DNA of 57,068 nucleotides from Noviherbaspirillum denitrificans (GCF_002211445.1 NZ_LSTO01000001.1:3022431-3079498), one strand, 5' to 3'. Shown: positions 10,802 to 20,503, counted from the stretch's first letter. Notes: generated from the letters alone by a model not told the origin. Program-made: numbers and translations.

Positions 10802-10828
10802 AAAGATTGCCTCCGGCGCAATCTTTTG
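10802..10828 (-). terminator. Terminator candidate after the cheB-like gene
   Basis: A 10-bp perfect stem (AAAAGATTGC with GCAATCTTTT, loop of seven) lies about 95 bases downstream of the CheB-type gene. On the minus strand the descending arm ends in TTTTT. Confidence 0.6.
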
Positions 10829-10920
10829 GCAAGCGAAAAGACGCCTTCTGCCTTGCTCAGGCAATGCAAAACAGGAATATGCCCCCACACCGGGAAGCAT
10901 TCAGGAGAATACGCGGAACG

Positions 10921-11913
10921 TCAGGTATCCGAGCCGCGCGAAATAATGCGCCGCAGGGTTTCCGCATGGCGGGCCACATTCTCGGCCGTCGCCAGATGTT
11001 CGTCGAAGACCGCCGTCTGGTTTGCGGCTTCCGCCGAGGCGGCGAGCCGGTGCAGCAGCATCTGTTTCTCGTGCAGCGCCCTGACAGCCGCCCAGATCGC
11101 CTCCTCCACCACGGCGTCCTGTGCGGTGTTCAAGCCTTGAGCCGTGTATACATGCCCGGTGTGGCAGCGAAAATTGGGCGGATTGCTGCCCTTGATTTCC
11201 CACAGCGAGCCATGGCATTCCGGACAGGTCAGCCCGGAGGCAACGGCGATTTCGCTCAACGCATTCATCTCCGTTTTCTGCCGCAGGTCGAATCGCCCCT
11301 GGACCTCGATGGGATGCATATACGCGGCAATGGGAACCTGTTCCGAAGCCGATCCGGCCAGTTGAACGAGGCAGTCGGCGAGCTCCTCGACCGGCAGGCA
11401 GGCGTCGACCTGGACATGGTTGATCGCACTGCGCGGCATGGCTGGCTCATCCGCATCGAGCGGGTCCTGCACCAGGGCTAGCCCGCCATAGGCCTTGATG
11501 GCCTGCAGGCCGATCGTTCCATCGTCGAGAAGCCCGGTCAGAATCACGCCGATCGCATTCTCCCGGTAGTACAAGGCCGCGGAGCGAAACAGGGGATCGA
11601 TTGCCGGGCGGGAGAAATTCTCTTTCGGGCCCCGGGTCACGCGGACAATGCCGTCTTCCACCAGCAAATGCCGGTCGGGCGGCGCCATGAGGACCACGCC
11701 GGGCTTGATCGGTTCGGCGTCGACCGCATGCCGGACGGGAAGATTCGCATCCCTTTCAAGAATACGGGGCATGATGCTGTAGCGGCTGCCCACGTGCATG
11801 ACCACCAGGACAGGCGCGGGAAAATCCGCCGGCAACCGTTTGAGCAGGCGCCGAAGCGCATCCGGACCGCCGGCCGAGGTCCCGATCACGACTATTCTGG
11901 AGTTCGCAGGCAT
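10921..11913 (-). CDS. Stand-alone CheB-type methylesterase with C-terminal zinc-ribbon-like domain
   Basis: A 330-residue protein with no receiver domain. Residues 4-185 are a CheB catalytic domain: GTSAGG with the active Ser, VMHVGS with His and TGLLDDGTIG with Asp. The C-terminal half has a metal-binding pattern (CPECHGSLWEI, then FRCHTGH) and a long helix. CheB hydrolyses glutamyl methyl esters on chemoreceptors. In this class of CheB-like protein the target is often not a classical chemoreceptor, and no chemoreceptor gene is nearby. The ATG at 11913 has AGGA 8 bases upstream; an upstream extension to 11949 lacks support. It lies 80 bases after the CheB-CheR hybrid on the same strand, so the two probably work together. 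Confidence 0.85.
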   Translation of the reverse strand: MPANSRIVVIGTSAGGPDALRRLLKRLPADFPAPVLVVMHVGSRYSIMPRILERDANLPVRHAVDAEPIKPGVVLMAPPDRHLLVEDGIVRVTRGPKENFSRPAIDPLFRSAALYYRENAIGVILTGLLDDGTIGLQAIKAYGGLALVQDPLDADEPAMPRSAINHVQVDACLPVEELADCLVQLAGSASEQVPIAAYMHPIEVQGRFDLRQKTEMNALSEIAVASGLTCPECHGSLWEIKGSNPPNFRCHTGHVYTAQGLNTAQDAVVEEAIWAAVRALHEKQMLLHRLAASAEAANQTAVFDEHLATAENVARHAETLRRIISRGSDT

Positions 11914-11993
11914 CGAGTCTTTCCTATCGTTGAAAGGCGGACGCCGCAAGGCATCCGCCGAAGCAGGAAAAAATTCGACCCCGGAATCCTGGA

Positions 11994-14900
11994 TTAATTG
12001 CAGTTCTGTCTCGACTGCATCAGGTGCGCCACGGTCTCGCGCAATCGTTCGATCGTCACCGGCTTGGTCAGGTGCGCCGAAAATCCTGCACTCATCGCTC
12101 GCTCGGCGTCTTGCGGGCGCCCCAGCCCGCTGAGCGCAATCGCCGCCACCGCACTGTCCGGATGCCGCTTCTTCACTTCGGTCATGAAAGAGAATCCGTC
12201 GATATGCGGCATGGCCAGGTCAGAAATGATCAGGTCCAGCTGCTTACCGGCGAGCATCTCCAGCGCCTCCTCCGCACTGTGCGCCACGCTCACTTCCGCC
12301 CCCTCTAATTCCAGCAGGTAGCGGAAGCTTTCGACCGCAGCCGCGTTGTCGTCGACGAGCAGGAGGCGCAGGTTTTCCAGCGCTTTGCGATGGTGATCAG
12401 GCCGCACTGCGCCATCGTCCTGCGGCTGCCCGCGAAGAGGCAGGCTGACACGGAAAAGACAGCCGCGATCCGGCCCCCCGGAAGAGGCTTCAATTGTCCC
12501 GTTGTGCAATTCCACGATGTGGCGTGCCAGCGCGAGCCCGATGCCAAGCCCGCCATTGCTCCGGCTCGCACCGCCTTCGCCCTGGCGGAACATGTCGAAG
12601 ACATGCGGCAGAAAATCCGGTGAAATGCCTTTGCCGTCGTCGATGACCTCCAGCACGGCACTGCGCCCGGACTTGCCGAGCCGGATCGAAATGCGGCCGC
12701 CCGGACGGGTGAATTTGACTGCATTGTTCAACAGGTTGAGAACGACCTGGTCGAGCCGGACGCGATCCGCATGGACCAGCAACTGGGCATCAGCAATAGT
12801 GACGTCAATGTTCCGGTCGTGCGCTGCCGGATCGTCCTTGCATGCGCCACCCAAATCCTGCACCAGTGCGGAGAAATCGACCGTCGACAACGACAACGCG
12901 AGTTTGCCGGTCTGGATCCGCGACAGGTCGAGCACATCCTCGATCACTTTCGACTGGTTCGCTACCGCTGCGCGGATATTGTTGAGTGCCTTGATGCCCA
13001 TGGGCGACTGTTGCACGTCCGCCAGGCGCGCCAGGAGCTCCACGTTCATATGGATCAGGTTGAGCGGGTTGCGCAATTCATGCGACATGATGGCGAGGAA
13101 CTCGTCCTTCATCGCGCTCGCGTTTTCCGCGCTGGTGCGTCCCGAATGCTCGCTGGACAGGGCCGCCTCGCGCCGGCTTTCCATCTCGACGCGGTCGGTT
13201 TCGTCGCGCATGATCTTTGCAAACCCTTCGCGGCTGCCTTCCTTGAGCGGCACCATCACGCCACTGGCAAACAGGCGGCCGCCGTCCTTGCGTGCCACCC
13301 ATCGCTGATCCTCGACGCGGCCCTCGTCCCGTGCGCGGCGCATCTCGCTTTCGAAGATGCCGCTGGCCCGGTCTTCCGGCAGCAGCATGATGTCCCCGCG
13401 CAGGCCTGTCACTTCGCTTTCGGTATAGCCGAAGATCAGCTCGGCTCCCCTGCTCCAGCTGGTGATGTGGCCGTCCGCGTCAAGCGTGACGATGCCGTAA
13501 TCCTTCATGCTCTCGGCCACCAGGCGCATGCGCTCCTCGCCGGCGCGGAACTGCTCTTCCGCCTCGCGGCGGCTGGTGATATCGAAGAAGGTCATCACCG
13601 CGCCTTCGATATGGTCTTCCGTCGTACGGTAGGGCAGCAGGCGTGCGATGTAGTAACGTCCGTCGAGGCTGCGCACCTCGCGCTCGACCGGACGCAGGGT
13701 ATCGAAGGTATCCGACGCATCCTGCGCCAGTTCCGGATAATTCAGGCGGTGCGTGATATCCAGCAGCGAGCGGCCGATATCCGTCGGAATGATGTTGAAA
13801 ATATCGGATGCGCGCGGCGTATAACGCTTGATCCGCATCCCGCGGTCGACGAAGATCGTCGCGATGTCCGCCGAGGCGATCAGGTTGTTGAGGTCGTCGT
13901 TGACCTTGCCGGTTTCCTCGACCTTCGACTTGAGCTCGTAGTTGACGGTGCTCAGTTCCTCGTTGACCGACTGCAGCTCTTCCTTGCTGGTTTCCAGCTC
14001 CTCGGTCGCCGAACGCAATTCCTCGTTGATGGCCTGCAGTTCTTCGTTCGATGCCCGGAGTTCTTCGTTGGATACCTCGGACTGCTCGATGGTCTCCTGC
14101 AGCTGCTCCTTGGTGCGCTGCAGCTCTTCCTCGAGCTGCGTCAGCACCGCATCCTTCTTTTCCCCTTCGGACTGCGCCTCGTCGCTCATGGTCTGCTCGA
14201 CCTCGTCGAACAGCACGAGCACAAGGTCAGCCCCCGCATCGTCGTCGCGGAAAGGACGCACCGTCATGTTGACGAAGTACAGGCGGCCGTCCCGGTTCAG
14301 GCGGACTCGGCGCGCCTCGACGCTCTTGCCGCTGCGCACCGCCTGGAAGAGCGCGGTGCGCAGTTCGACCCGCAGCTCGGGATGCACCAGCGACACGAGG
14401 TTGCGCGACGGTTCGCCGCCCACATGCCGCAGGAAGCGCCCTACCCGGTCCGACATGTAGACGATATCGGACTCGTGGTTGACGATGGCGCTCGGCGGAG
14501 CGTACTGCGCCAGGACGCGCTGGTGCACCTCGGCAAAGGAGAACTGGCGCTTGGCCGGGACGGGCGACACATCGAGGTGTTGGTGCCGCGTCGTCGCATA
14601 ACCGGGCAGCGACGGCGCGAAGCGTCCGCGCGAAAGCGACTTTGCCTGGTAGATGCGGTTTTTCTTGTCGACCGGCGTGAAGATGTTCGACGTCAGGTCG
14701 GCAGACTCGGAACTGCCCAGGAAGAGATAGCCGCCCGGATTGAGCGAGAAATGGAACATCTCGAGGATGTGCGTCTGCATTTCCCGGTTCAGGTAGATGA
14801 GCAGATTGCGGCAGGAAATCAGGTCGAGCTTGGAGAAAGGCGGATCGCGCAGCACATTGTGCGGTGCGAACAGGACCAGGTCGCGGATCGACTTGCGGAT

Positions 14901-16130
14901 CCGGTAACGGTCCTCTTCCTTGGAAAAATACTGCTGCAGGCGTTCCGGCGACACATCGGCGATGATCGATCCCGGATAGAGCGCGCTGCGCGCCGTACTG
15001 ATCGCACGCTCGTCGATATCGGAAGCGAACACCTGGATTTTCGGCGGCTTGTTGACCAGCGCCGCCTGGTCGGCGAGTGCCATGGCGATGGAATACGCTT
15101 CCTCGCCGGTCGAGCAGGCCGGCACCCAGGCCCGGATCGGTTCGCCCGGATGCTTGGCGCGGACCAGCTCGCTCAGGACGGTGTTCTCGAGCGCCTCGAA
15201 GGATTCGCGGTCACGGAAGAAATTCGTGACGCCAATGAGCATGTCGCGCAGCAAGGCGCCGTGTTCGCTGGCATCGGATTCGAGGATCGAAAGATAGGCC
15301 GGCAGCGTCGACGCACCGCGCACCTGCAGCCGGCGCTCGATGCGGCGCAAGACCGTCGGGCGCTTGTAGTGGCGGAAATCGTGGCCGGTATGCAGGCGCA
15401 GGAGGCTGATGATCTTCTGCAATGATGCCTCGGCATCATCGCCGGATTCGGCCGGGTCCCCATGCAGGACGTCTTCCCTGTCCTCGATCGAAGGCAGCGC
15501 AATTGCCTGCGCATTGGCCCAGAGATCGGCCAGCTTCTGCGGCATCTCTTTCACGGGCAGGATGAAATCCACGGTGCCGGTCGTGATGGCGGCAAGCGGC
15601 ATGCTGTCGTGCGCCGCTTCGCCCGGATATTGCACGAGCGTGACGCCGCCCTGCTCCTTGATCCGTGTAATCCCGACGGCGCCGTCCGACCCGGCGCCCG
15701 ACAGCACGATGGCAAAGGCCTTGTCGCCATGGGTATCGGCCAGGGTGCGGAAGAAGATGTCGATCGCCGCACGCGCGCCCACGGGCCGGTCGAATTCCGT
15801 CAGCTTCAGGTATCCATCATTCATGGACAGCTGCCTGTTCGGCGGAATCACATAGACATGATTCATTTCGATCGGCGTGGCTTTCGTCACCATGACGACC
15901 GGCATCGACGTGGCGTGCTGGAGCAACTCGGCAGCCGAACTCCGCTGGTCTGGCGACAGGTGCAGCACGACCACGAACGCCATTCCAGGCATGGCCTGCG
16001 TTGCCTTCAGCAATCCCGTCGTCGCTTCCAGCCCGCCGGCGGAAGCGCCAATGCCGACGACAGGAAAATCCAGGGAACTGCGGACAACCGACGCGGCGTT
16101 GCCGGCGGAAGAATGCGACATCTTGCTCAT
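11994..16130 (-). CDS. CheB-CheR-PAS-histidine kinase-receiver hybrid protein
   Basis: A 1378-residue signalling protein. In order: a CheB methylesterase (residues 22-205; Ser30 in GIGASAGG, His in LHLSPD, Asp in GAGSDG); a CheR methyltransferase (about 240-490, with ACSTGEEAYSIAM for S-adenosylmethionine binding); a PAS-like segment; a long coiled coil of NEEL repeats (about 640-740); two further PAS domains; a HisKA box (MSHELRNPLNL); a HATPase domain (DDGKGIS and GLGIGLALA); and a C-terminal receiver (LLLVDDN, with Asp in LIISDLAMP). The architecture joins protein methylation with phosphorelay. The input and target are unknown. It is divergent from the GGDEF-EAL gene across an 80-base intergenic region. 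Confidence 0.92.
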   Translation of the reverse strand: MSKMSHSSAGNAASVVRSSLDFPVVGIGASAGGLEATTGLLKATQAMPGMAFVVVLHLSPDQRSSAAELLQHATSMPVVMVTKATPIEMNHVYVIPPNRQLSMNDGYLKLTEFDRPVGARAAIDIFFRTLADTHGDKAFAIVLSGAGSDGAVGITRIKEQGGVTLVQYPGEAAHDSMPLAAITTGTVDFILPVKEMPQKLADLWANAQAIALPSIEDREDVLHGDPAESGDDAEASLQKIISLLRLHTGHDFRHYKRPTVLRRIERRLQVRGASTLPAYLSILESDASEHGALLRDMLIGVTNFFRDRESFEALENTVLSELVRAKHPGEPIRAWVPACSTGEEAYSIAMALADQAALVNKPPKIQVFASDIDERAISTARSALYPGSIIADVSPERLQQYFSKEEDRYRIRKSIRDLVLFAPHNVLRDPPFSKLDLISCRNLLIYLNREMQTHILEMFHFSLNPGGYLFLGSSESADLTSNIFTPVDKKNRIYQAKSLSRGRFAPSLPGYATTRHQHLDVSPVPAKRQFSFAEVHQRVLAQYAPPSAIVNHESDIVYMSDRVGRFLRHVGGEPSRNLVSLVHPELRVELRTALFQAVRSGKSVEARRVRLNRDGRLYFVNMTVRPFRDDDAGADLVLVLFDEVEQTMSDEAQSEGEKKDAVLTQLEEELQRTKEQLQETIEQSEVSNEELRASNEELQAINEELRSATEELETSKEELQSVNEELSTVNYELKSKVEETGKVNDDLNNLIASADIATIFVDRGMRIKRYTPRASDIFNIIPTDIGRSLLDITHRLNYPELAQDASDTFDTLRPVEREVRSLDGRYYIARLLPYRTTEDHIEGAVMTFFDITSRREAEEQFRAGEERMRLVAESMKDYGIVTLDADGHITSWSRGAELIFGYTESEVTGLRGDIMLLPEDRASGIFESEMRRARDEGRVEDQRWVARKDGGRLFASGVMVPLKEGSREGFAKIMRDETDRVEMESRREAALSSEHSGRTSAENASAMKDEFLAIMSHELRNPLNLIHMNVELLARLADVQQSPMGIKALNNIRAAVANQSKVIEDVLDLSRIQTGKLALSLSTVDFSALVQDLGGACKDDPAAHDRNIDVTIADAQLLVHADRVRLDQVVLNLLNNAVKFTRPGGRISIRLGKSGRSAVLEVIDDGKGISPDFLPHVFDMFRQGEGGASRSNGGLGIGLALARHIVELHNGTIEASSGGPDRGCLFRVSLPLRGQPQDDGAVRPDHHRKALENLRLLLVDDNAAAVESFRYLLELEGAEVSVAHSAEEALEMLAGKQLDLIISDLAMPHIDGFSFMTEVKKRHPDSAVAAIALSGLGRPQDAERAMSAGFSAHLTKPVTIERLRETVAHLMQSRQNCN

Positions 16131-16209
16131 TGGCTCGGTTTCATGACGAAAAGTGCATGAAGTTTAGACCATTTCGAGTCAATTCCCCTATGAACCGCAC
16201 GGAATTGTT

Positions 16210-18414
16210 TTGCAATATGGCGATCAATTGCAGTTGAAGCGACACTACTCTTCAATTCATACGGAACAGAGACGGCAGGCCGCGGCGAGGCAAATGAAGA
16301 CGGAGCAAACATTGATCGGAAACGGATTCCGCGAGGCACAGGCCACCGGGCCGCTTGAACGCCACCCCATCGTTGAAAGCCTTCGGGACGCCGTGATGGC
16401 AATCGATACGGATGGACACATCGTGTATTGGAATGCCGGCGCATGCCGCATGTTCCTCTATGACGCATCCGAAGCAATCGGCTGTGCGTTCACGCAGCTC
16501 CTCTCGGGCGAGTTCGCGGGTCAATTCCATGCGGCGTGCAAGCATGCGTCGGATTCCGGCCACTGGGAGGGCGAGCTGGTGGGATACAGGAAGGACGGCG
16601 TTCGCATCACCATGCTGAGCCGCTGGCACACTGACCGGGACGTCGATGGAAAGGCGGCCCGCTTTGTCCTGTCGAACACGGACATCCGCCTCTGGAACCG
16701 CTTCCTGGCTGATGCCGTGCGGAACTGGCAGCACAACTTCGACGTCTTGTTCGCCCATCATCCGGATGGCGTGGCCGCGTTTGACCGGCGCGGCGTCATT
16801 GCCTCCGCAAACAGCGCGCTTGCAGAGCTCACCGGACATCGTCGCGAAGACCTGGCCGGCCTTGCATTCGACGCACTGGTCGGCGATGTCGATGCGGAAA
16901 TCGTCCTGGATGCCTTCCGCAAATCGCTGAACGGCGCACCGCAGACCTTCGAGTTTTGCTGCCGCCGCAAGGATGGCAGTACCTTGGACGCAAGCGTCGC
17001 CTTGGTTCCCAACATGCTTGCCCACCTCGTTGTCGGCGTCAACGGATTCATCAAGGACGTCAGCGAGCGAAAACGCAACGAAAGCCGCATCCTTTACCTG
17101 GCCAACCATGACGCGCTGACCGGCCTGCCCAACCGAAACCTCCTGCATGACCGCCTGCAACACGCGATCGAGCAGGCGCGCCGGCTCGGTAACGGGATGG
17201 CCGTGCTGTTCATGGACCTGAACCGCTTCAAGGTCATCAACGACAGCCTTGGTCATGACAAGGGCGACCTGCTGCTGTGCGCGGTGGCAAAACGCCTGCG
17301 GTCCGCCGTGCGGGACGTGGATACGGTCGCCAGGCTGGGAGGCGACGAGTTTGTGGTCGTGCTTGAGAACATCCAGGGCACCGCGCACGTGCAGCATGTC
17401 GCGACGGTATTGCTGGGCATCGTTTCCGAACCCCTCAACCTCGACGGGCACAATCTCAGCGTGACAACCAGCATCGGCGCGAGCCTGTACCCGGACGATG
17501 GCAGCGATCCTTTCGCCCTGCTCAAGCATGCCGACCTGGCGATGTACGCAGCCAAGGATGCCGGCCAGGGGATGTTCCGCTTCTACGAGCCCGGCATGAA
17601 TGAACACGCACTGGCGCGACTGAACCAGGAAAACAGCCTGCGCCTCGCGATCGAGCGCGATGAACTGGTATTGCATTACCAGCCCCGGCTTGACCTGTGG
17701 CGGCAGACGATCGTCGGTGTCGAAGCGCTAGTCCGCTGGGACCATCCGCACAAGGGCATGGTCTATCCCGGCAATTTCATCGAACTGGCCGAGGAGACAG
17801 GCATGATCGAGGCGCTGGGGGAATGGGTGCTCCATGCCGCATGCAAGCAGATGCAGTCCTGGCAGGAACACGGACTGGCGCCAATCAAGGTGTCCGTCAA
17901 CATTTCGCCGCTGCAGCTTCAGTCGGGCCGCATCACGCACATCGTTTCGCAGGCGCTGGAGAAAACCGGCATCGCGCCGGAATGCCTCGAACTGGAAATC
18001 ACCGAAAGCAGCCTGATGCAGAACCTGGAGGCGTCAATGCGGACGCTGATGGAATTCCAGGAAATGGGCATTTCACTTTCGATCGACGATTTCGGCACCG
18101 GCTATTCCTCGCTCAGCCAGCTCAAGCGGCTGCCGATCGACACCCTCAAGATCGATAAATCGTTTGTGCGGGACCTGACGGAGGATGCGGACGACGCGAC
18201 GATCGTCAGCGCCACCATTGCGATGGCGCACCAGTTGCACCTGCGCGTGGTGGCGGAAGGCGTCGTATCCTTCGAACAGATACGCTTCCTCCAGCGCTGC
18301 CAGTGCGACGAAATCCAGGGCTTCTTGCTTTGCCAGCCGTTGACCGCGCAGGAGGTCGAGTCCTTCCTCCGGACATCGCGGCTGCGCGGTATCGAATGCC
18401 GCTGGATGCAGTGA
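16210..18414 (+). CDS. PAS-PAS-GGDEF-EAL cyclic-di-GMP turnover protein
   Basis: Up to 734 residues. Two PAS domains (about 55-160 and 180-290) precede a diguanylate cyclase domain with an intact GGDEF motif (ARLGGDEFVVVL, about residue 378) and an EAL phosphodiesterase domain. The EAL domain has intact EALVRW, a VNISP segment, DDFGTGYSS and the later KIDKSF. Both catalytic signatures are complete, so the protein may make and break cyclic-di-GMP, with one activity probably dominant. An internal ATG at 16294 has GAGG only 3 bases upstream and is an alternative start; the ATG at 16210 has no ribosome site. No membrane segment is visible. It is divergent from the CheB-CheR hybrid and convergent, one base apart, with the LytR_C gene. 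Confidence 0.9.
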   Translation: MQYGDQLQLKRHYSSIHTEQRRQAAARQMKTEQTLIGNGFREAQATGPLERHPIVESLRDAVMAIDTDGHIVYWNAGACRMFLYDASEAIGCAFTQLLSGEFAGQFHAACKHASDSGHWEGELVGYRKDGVRITMLSRWHTDRDVDGKAARFVLSNTDIRLWNRFLADAVRNWQHNFDVLFAHHPDGVAAFDRRGVIASANSALAELTGHRREDLAGLAFDALVGDVDAEIVLDAFRKSLNGAPQTFEFCCRRKDGSTLDASVALVPNMLAHLVVGVNGFIKDVSERKRNESRILYLANHDALTGLPNRNLLHDRLQHAIEQARRLGNGMAVLFMDLNRFKVINDSLGHDKGDLLLCAVAKRLRSAVRDVDTVARLGGDEFVVVLENIQGTAHVQHVATVLLGIVSEPLNLDGHNLSVTTSIGASLYPDDGSDPFALLKHADLAMYAAKDAGQGMFRFYEPGMNEHALARLNQENSLRLAIERDELVLHYQPRLDLWRQTIVGVEALVRWDHPHKGMVYPGNFIELAEETGMIEALGEWVLHAACKQMQSWQEHGLAPIKVSVNISPLQLQSGRITHIVSQALEKTGIAPECLELEITESSLMQNLEASMRTLMEFQEMGISLSIDDFGTGYSSLSQLKRLPIDTLKIDKSFVRDLTEDADDATIVSATIAMAHQLHLRVVAEGVVSFEQIRFLQRCQCDEIQGFLLCQPLTAQEVESFLRTSRLRGIECRWMQ

Positions 18415-18415
18415 A

Positions 18416-19162
18416 TCAGCTACCCTTGCGTGCAAGCAGGCCTTTGTCGCGGGCGGCCGCGCTGCCAAGCACGAGGCGTACGTCGTAGTCGTCCGCGCTA
18501 CCGCCCGGATGCGTATTGGCGACCAGCGCGGGCGGCTGTGCGAAGACGCGGCTCAGGCGGCGCGCTTCCTCCTCGAAGCCATCACGGTAGAAGATGACGG
18601 TGCGGCGCTGCGAGCCCGCGGACAGGCTGGCCGTTTTTGCCACGGCCATGCCCGCCTGCTCCATGGCGACGGCAATATCCTTGGCGAGGCCGTCGACGCC
18701 GGTTCCGTCGGCGATCGCGATGCGCGCCGAAGAAGCGACTTGTTGTGCGGGAGCAGCAGGAACTGCGGGCGCAGGCTGCGCAACGGCTGCAACCTGCGGC
18801 ACGGCCTCTGCAACTGGGGACGTTGCTGCGACCGGCGGGGTGGCGACAGCAGGCTCGGCTGCCTGTGCGGCAGCAGGAGGTTCTACCCCTTCAATCATGA
18901 CGCGGGCGACAGGGGCAATACGTTGTTCCAGCGTCGACTGCGCCCCTACAACAAATACGGGCGCGTCCGGGTCGAGCGTGGTGGCCGGTGCTGCGGGCGC
19001 CTCGGCAACCGGAGCGGCCGTCGACGGTTCCGTGTGCAGGACGAGCGGCTGTGTGGCCACATACCAGACCAAGGCGCCGAGCGGCGCAAGCATGAGCAAT
19101 TCGAAAGGCGTCCAGCTTTGCTTGGCCGGGGTTGACGTGATGTGCGCGGTCGTCGATGTCAT
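18416..19162 (-). CDS. Membrane-anchored protein with LytR C-terminal domain
   Basis: A 248-residue protein: a membrane segment at about 20-40 (FELLMLAPLGALVWYVA), a long Pro/Ala-rich spacer (about 50-150), and a C-terminal LytR_C-type domain (RIAIADGTGVDGLAKDIAVA, then VIFYRDGFEEEARRLSRVF). The fold is known from LytR-CpsA-Psr proteins and from free-standing proteins of unknown role; the Ala/Pro linker suggests reach across the periplasm. I chose the ATG at 19162 because AGGTGG lies just upstream and it gives a simple anchor topology. The frame is also open to an ATG at 19300 with its own AGGA site, which would add 46 basic residues. The function is not known. Confidence 0.72.
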   Translation of the reverse strand: MTSTTAHITSTPAKQSWTPFELLMLAPLGALVWYVATQPLVLHTEPSTAAPVAEAPAAPATTLDPDAPVFVVGAQSTLEQRIAPVARVMIEGVEPPAAAQAAEPAVATPPVAATSPVAEAVPQVAAVAQPAPAVPAAPAQQVASSARIAIADGTGVDGLAKDIAVAMEQAGMAVAKTASLSAGSQRRTVIFYRDGFEEEARRLSRVFAQPPALVANTHPGGSADDYDVRLVLGSAAARDKGLLARKGS

Positions 19163-19703
19163 GGTTCCACCTGTGCTTGAAAGCGAAAGTACGGGCGCTT
19201 TGCCCAGCATGCCCCGGACGCGCCGCCGAAGCAGGATTCGCCCCGTCGCCGGCGTATAGCCGACGCGCTGGCGTGCCGCGGTCATTTTTGCGTAGGACAT
19301 GCTTTCCTGTCCGCCCTGACGGAAGGCGCCGGGCCGGAGTGTCAATATCGGGGGCCGAACGCCGCGGAAATGCCGACGGCGTGCGACACGGGATTCGCCT
19401 CCAGCCGCCCGTATGATTACATAACCGGGGAGCAAGGAAACGTCTTGCGACGGGGATTATGAATGTTGCACAGCAACACTGCCATAACCGTAGTCAAGGA
19501 ATTCGCGAACTGACACATGAAGCGCCGAAAACGCCTTTGCGGTCGACTTTCCCACAATTCCTGTGGTCAATTCTGTGGACAAGTTGCAGGTGAGCAACCC
19601 ATCTTATTGATTTTCAAGGAAAATTTTGCGTTGACTAAAATCAATGCAAAGCACAGCCGAAATTTTTCGTACCGCCGAAGTGACCCAATCGTTCTTATCC
19701 AAC
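19163..19703. other. Intergenic gap with DnaA-box-like cluster
   Basis: No convincing gene lies here apart from the possible N-terminal extension of the LytR_C protein up to 19300. The right half is AT-richer than its surroundings and contains three DnaA-box-like 9-mers at 19548-19582. It is bounded by the 5' end of the LytR_C gene and the 3' end of the GntR gene, so it should hold the promoter of the former. Confidence 0.4.
19548..19582. promoter_or_regulatory. Cluster of DnaA-box-like 9-mers
   Basis: Within 35 bases lie TTTCCCACA (19548), TGTGGTCAA (19562) and TGTGGACAA (19574). The last is one mismatch from the inverted consensus TTATCCACA and the others are two away. Adjacent genes give no replication context, so this may be chance or a titration-type site. 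Confidence 0.3.
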
Positions 19704-20414
19704 CTATGCGAGCAGCGCGGCGATCAGGTCTTTCCTTGCATCCTTGGCGCCGGTATCAAACTGCAACGCAGCTTCCACATGGTCGAGGTGGGAAAGCATG
19801 CAGCTGACCGCCTTGTCCACCTTCCCGGCCTTTGCCGCCGCCAGGAAGTCCGCATGCTCGTCGGATGAACAGACCGCATCGCGGTCAGACTGGTACAGCA
19901 TCGTGATCAGCGAACTGCGCCCGACCAGTTCGGCCAGGATTTCGGCCAGCACCTGGTTTCCGGCGATTTGCGCGAGCAGGACGTGGAAATCGCCAAGCAA
20001 TTGCGACCTCATCTTCGAATCCTGCACTGACAGTGCGGCGCGCTCGCTTTTCAGGTGGTTTTCCAGTGCCTTGTAATCCTTGGCCTGTGCCTTGGCGACG
20101 AATTCCTTCACCACTGCCGCTTCGATGATGCGCCGCGCGGCAAAAATCTCGCGTGCGTCCTTTTCGGTGGGCTGGCTGACGAAGGCGCCCTTGTCCGGGA
20201 CGATGTCGATCAGCTTGTCCTTCGACAGCAGCAGCAGCGCCGCCCGAATCTTGGTCCGGCTGACAGAATAGACCCGCGCCAGCGCTTCTTCGCGCAGCTT
20301 GGTCCCCGGCGGCAGCTTGCGGCCAGCGATGGCGGCGGCGATGTCGTTCGCGATCTCGTTCGCGCTTTGCGCCGCACTGTCTTTTTCTTCGTTGGCTTTT
20401 GGCATCCGGGTCAT
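19704..20414 (-). CDS. GntR family (FCD-type) transcriptional regulator
   Basis: About 236 residues. The N-terminal winged helix (residues 15-75) includes IAGRKLPPGTKLREEALARV, SRTKIRAALLLL and the wing KGAFVSQP. The C-terminal FCD all-helical ligand domain contains FHVLLAQIAGNQ and a metal-binding-type HADFLAAAKAG. Its position next to allantoinase, GlxR and allantoate amidohydrolase suggests it responds to a ureide or glyoxylate intermediate; that is inference. Starts at 20420 (TTG, with GGAAA upstream), 20414 and 20405 are all possible. Its promoter overlaps two operator-like sites (20504 and 20531), consistent with autoregulation. Confidence 0.88.
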   Translation of the reverse strand: MTRMPKANEEKDSAAQSANEIANDIAAAIAGRKLPPGTKLREEALARVYSVSRTKIRAALLLLSKDKLIDIVPDKGAFVSQPTEKDAREIFAARRIIEAAVVKEFVAKAQAKDYKALENHLKSERAALSVQDSKMRSQLLGDFHVLLAQIAGNQVLAEILAELVGRSSLITMLYQSDRDAVCSSDEHADFLAAAKAGKVDKAVSCMLSHLDHVEAALQFDTGAKDARKDLIAALLA

Positions 20415-20503
20415 CCGCAACAGTTATTTCCACACCATACCGGACGCTCGGGCGGGGACAGGCGCCCAGCCGGTATAGCTGCTATGAATTTGCAACAATA
20501 AAA

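Noticed and set aside
12771-15425. An 884-codon plus-strand open frame opposite the CheB-CheR hybrid
   Set aside because: It mirrors a gene with clear domains; composition is biased and no ribosome site is present.
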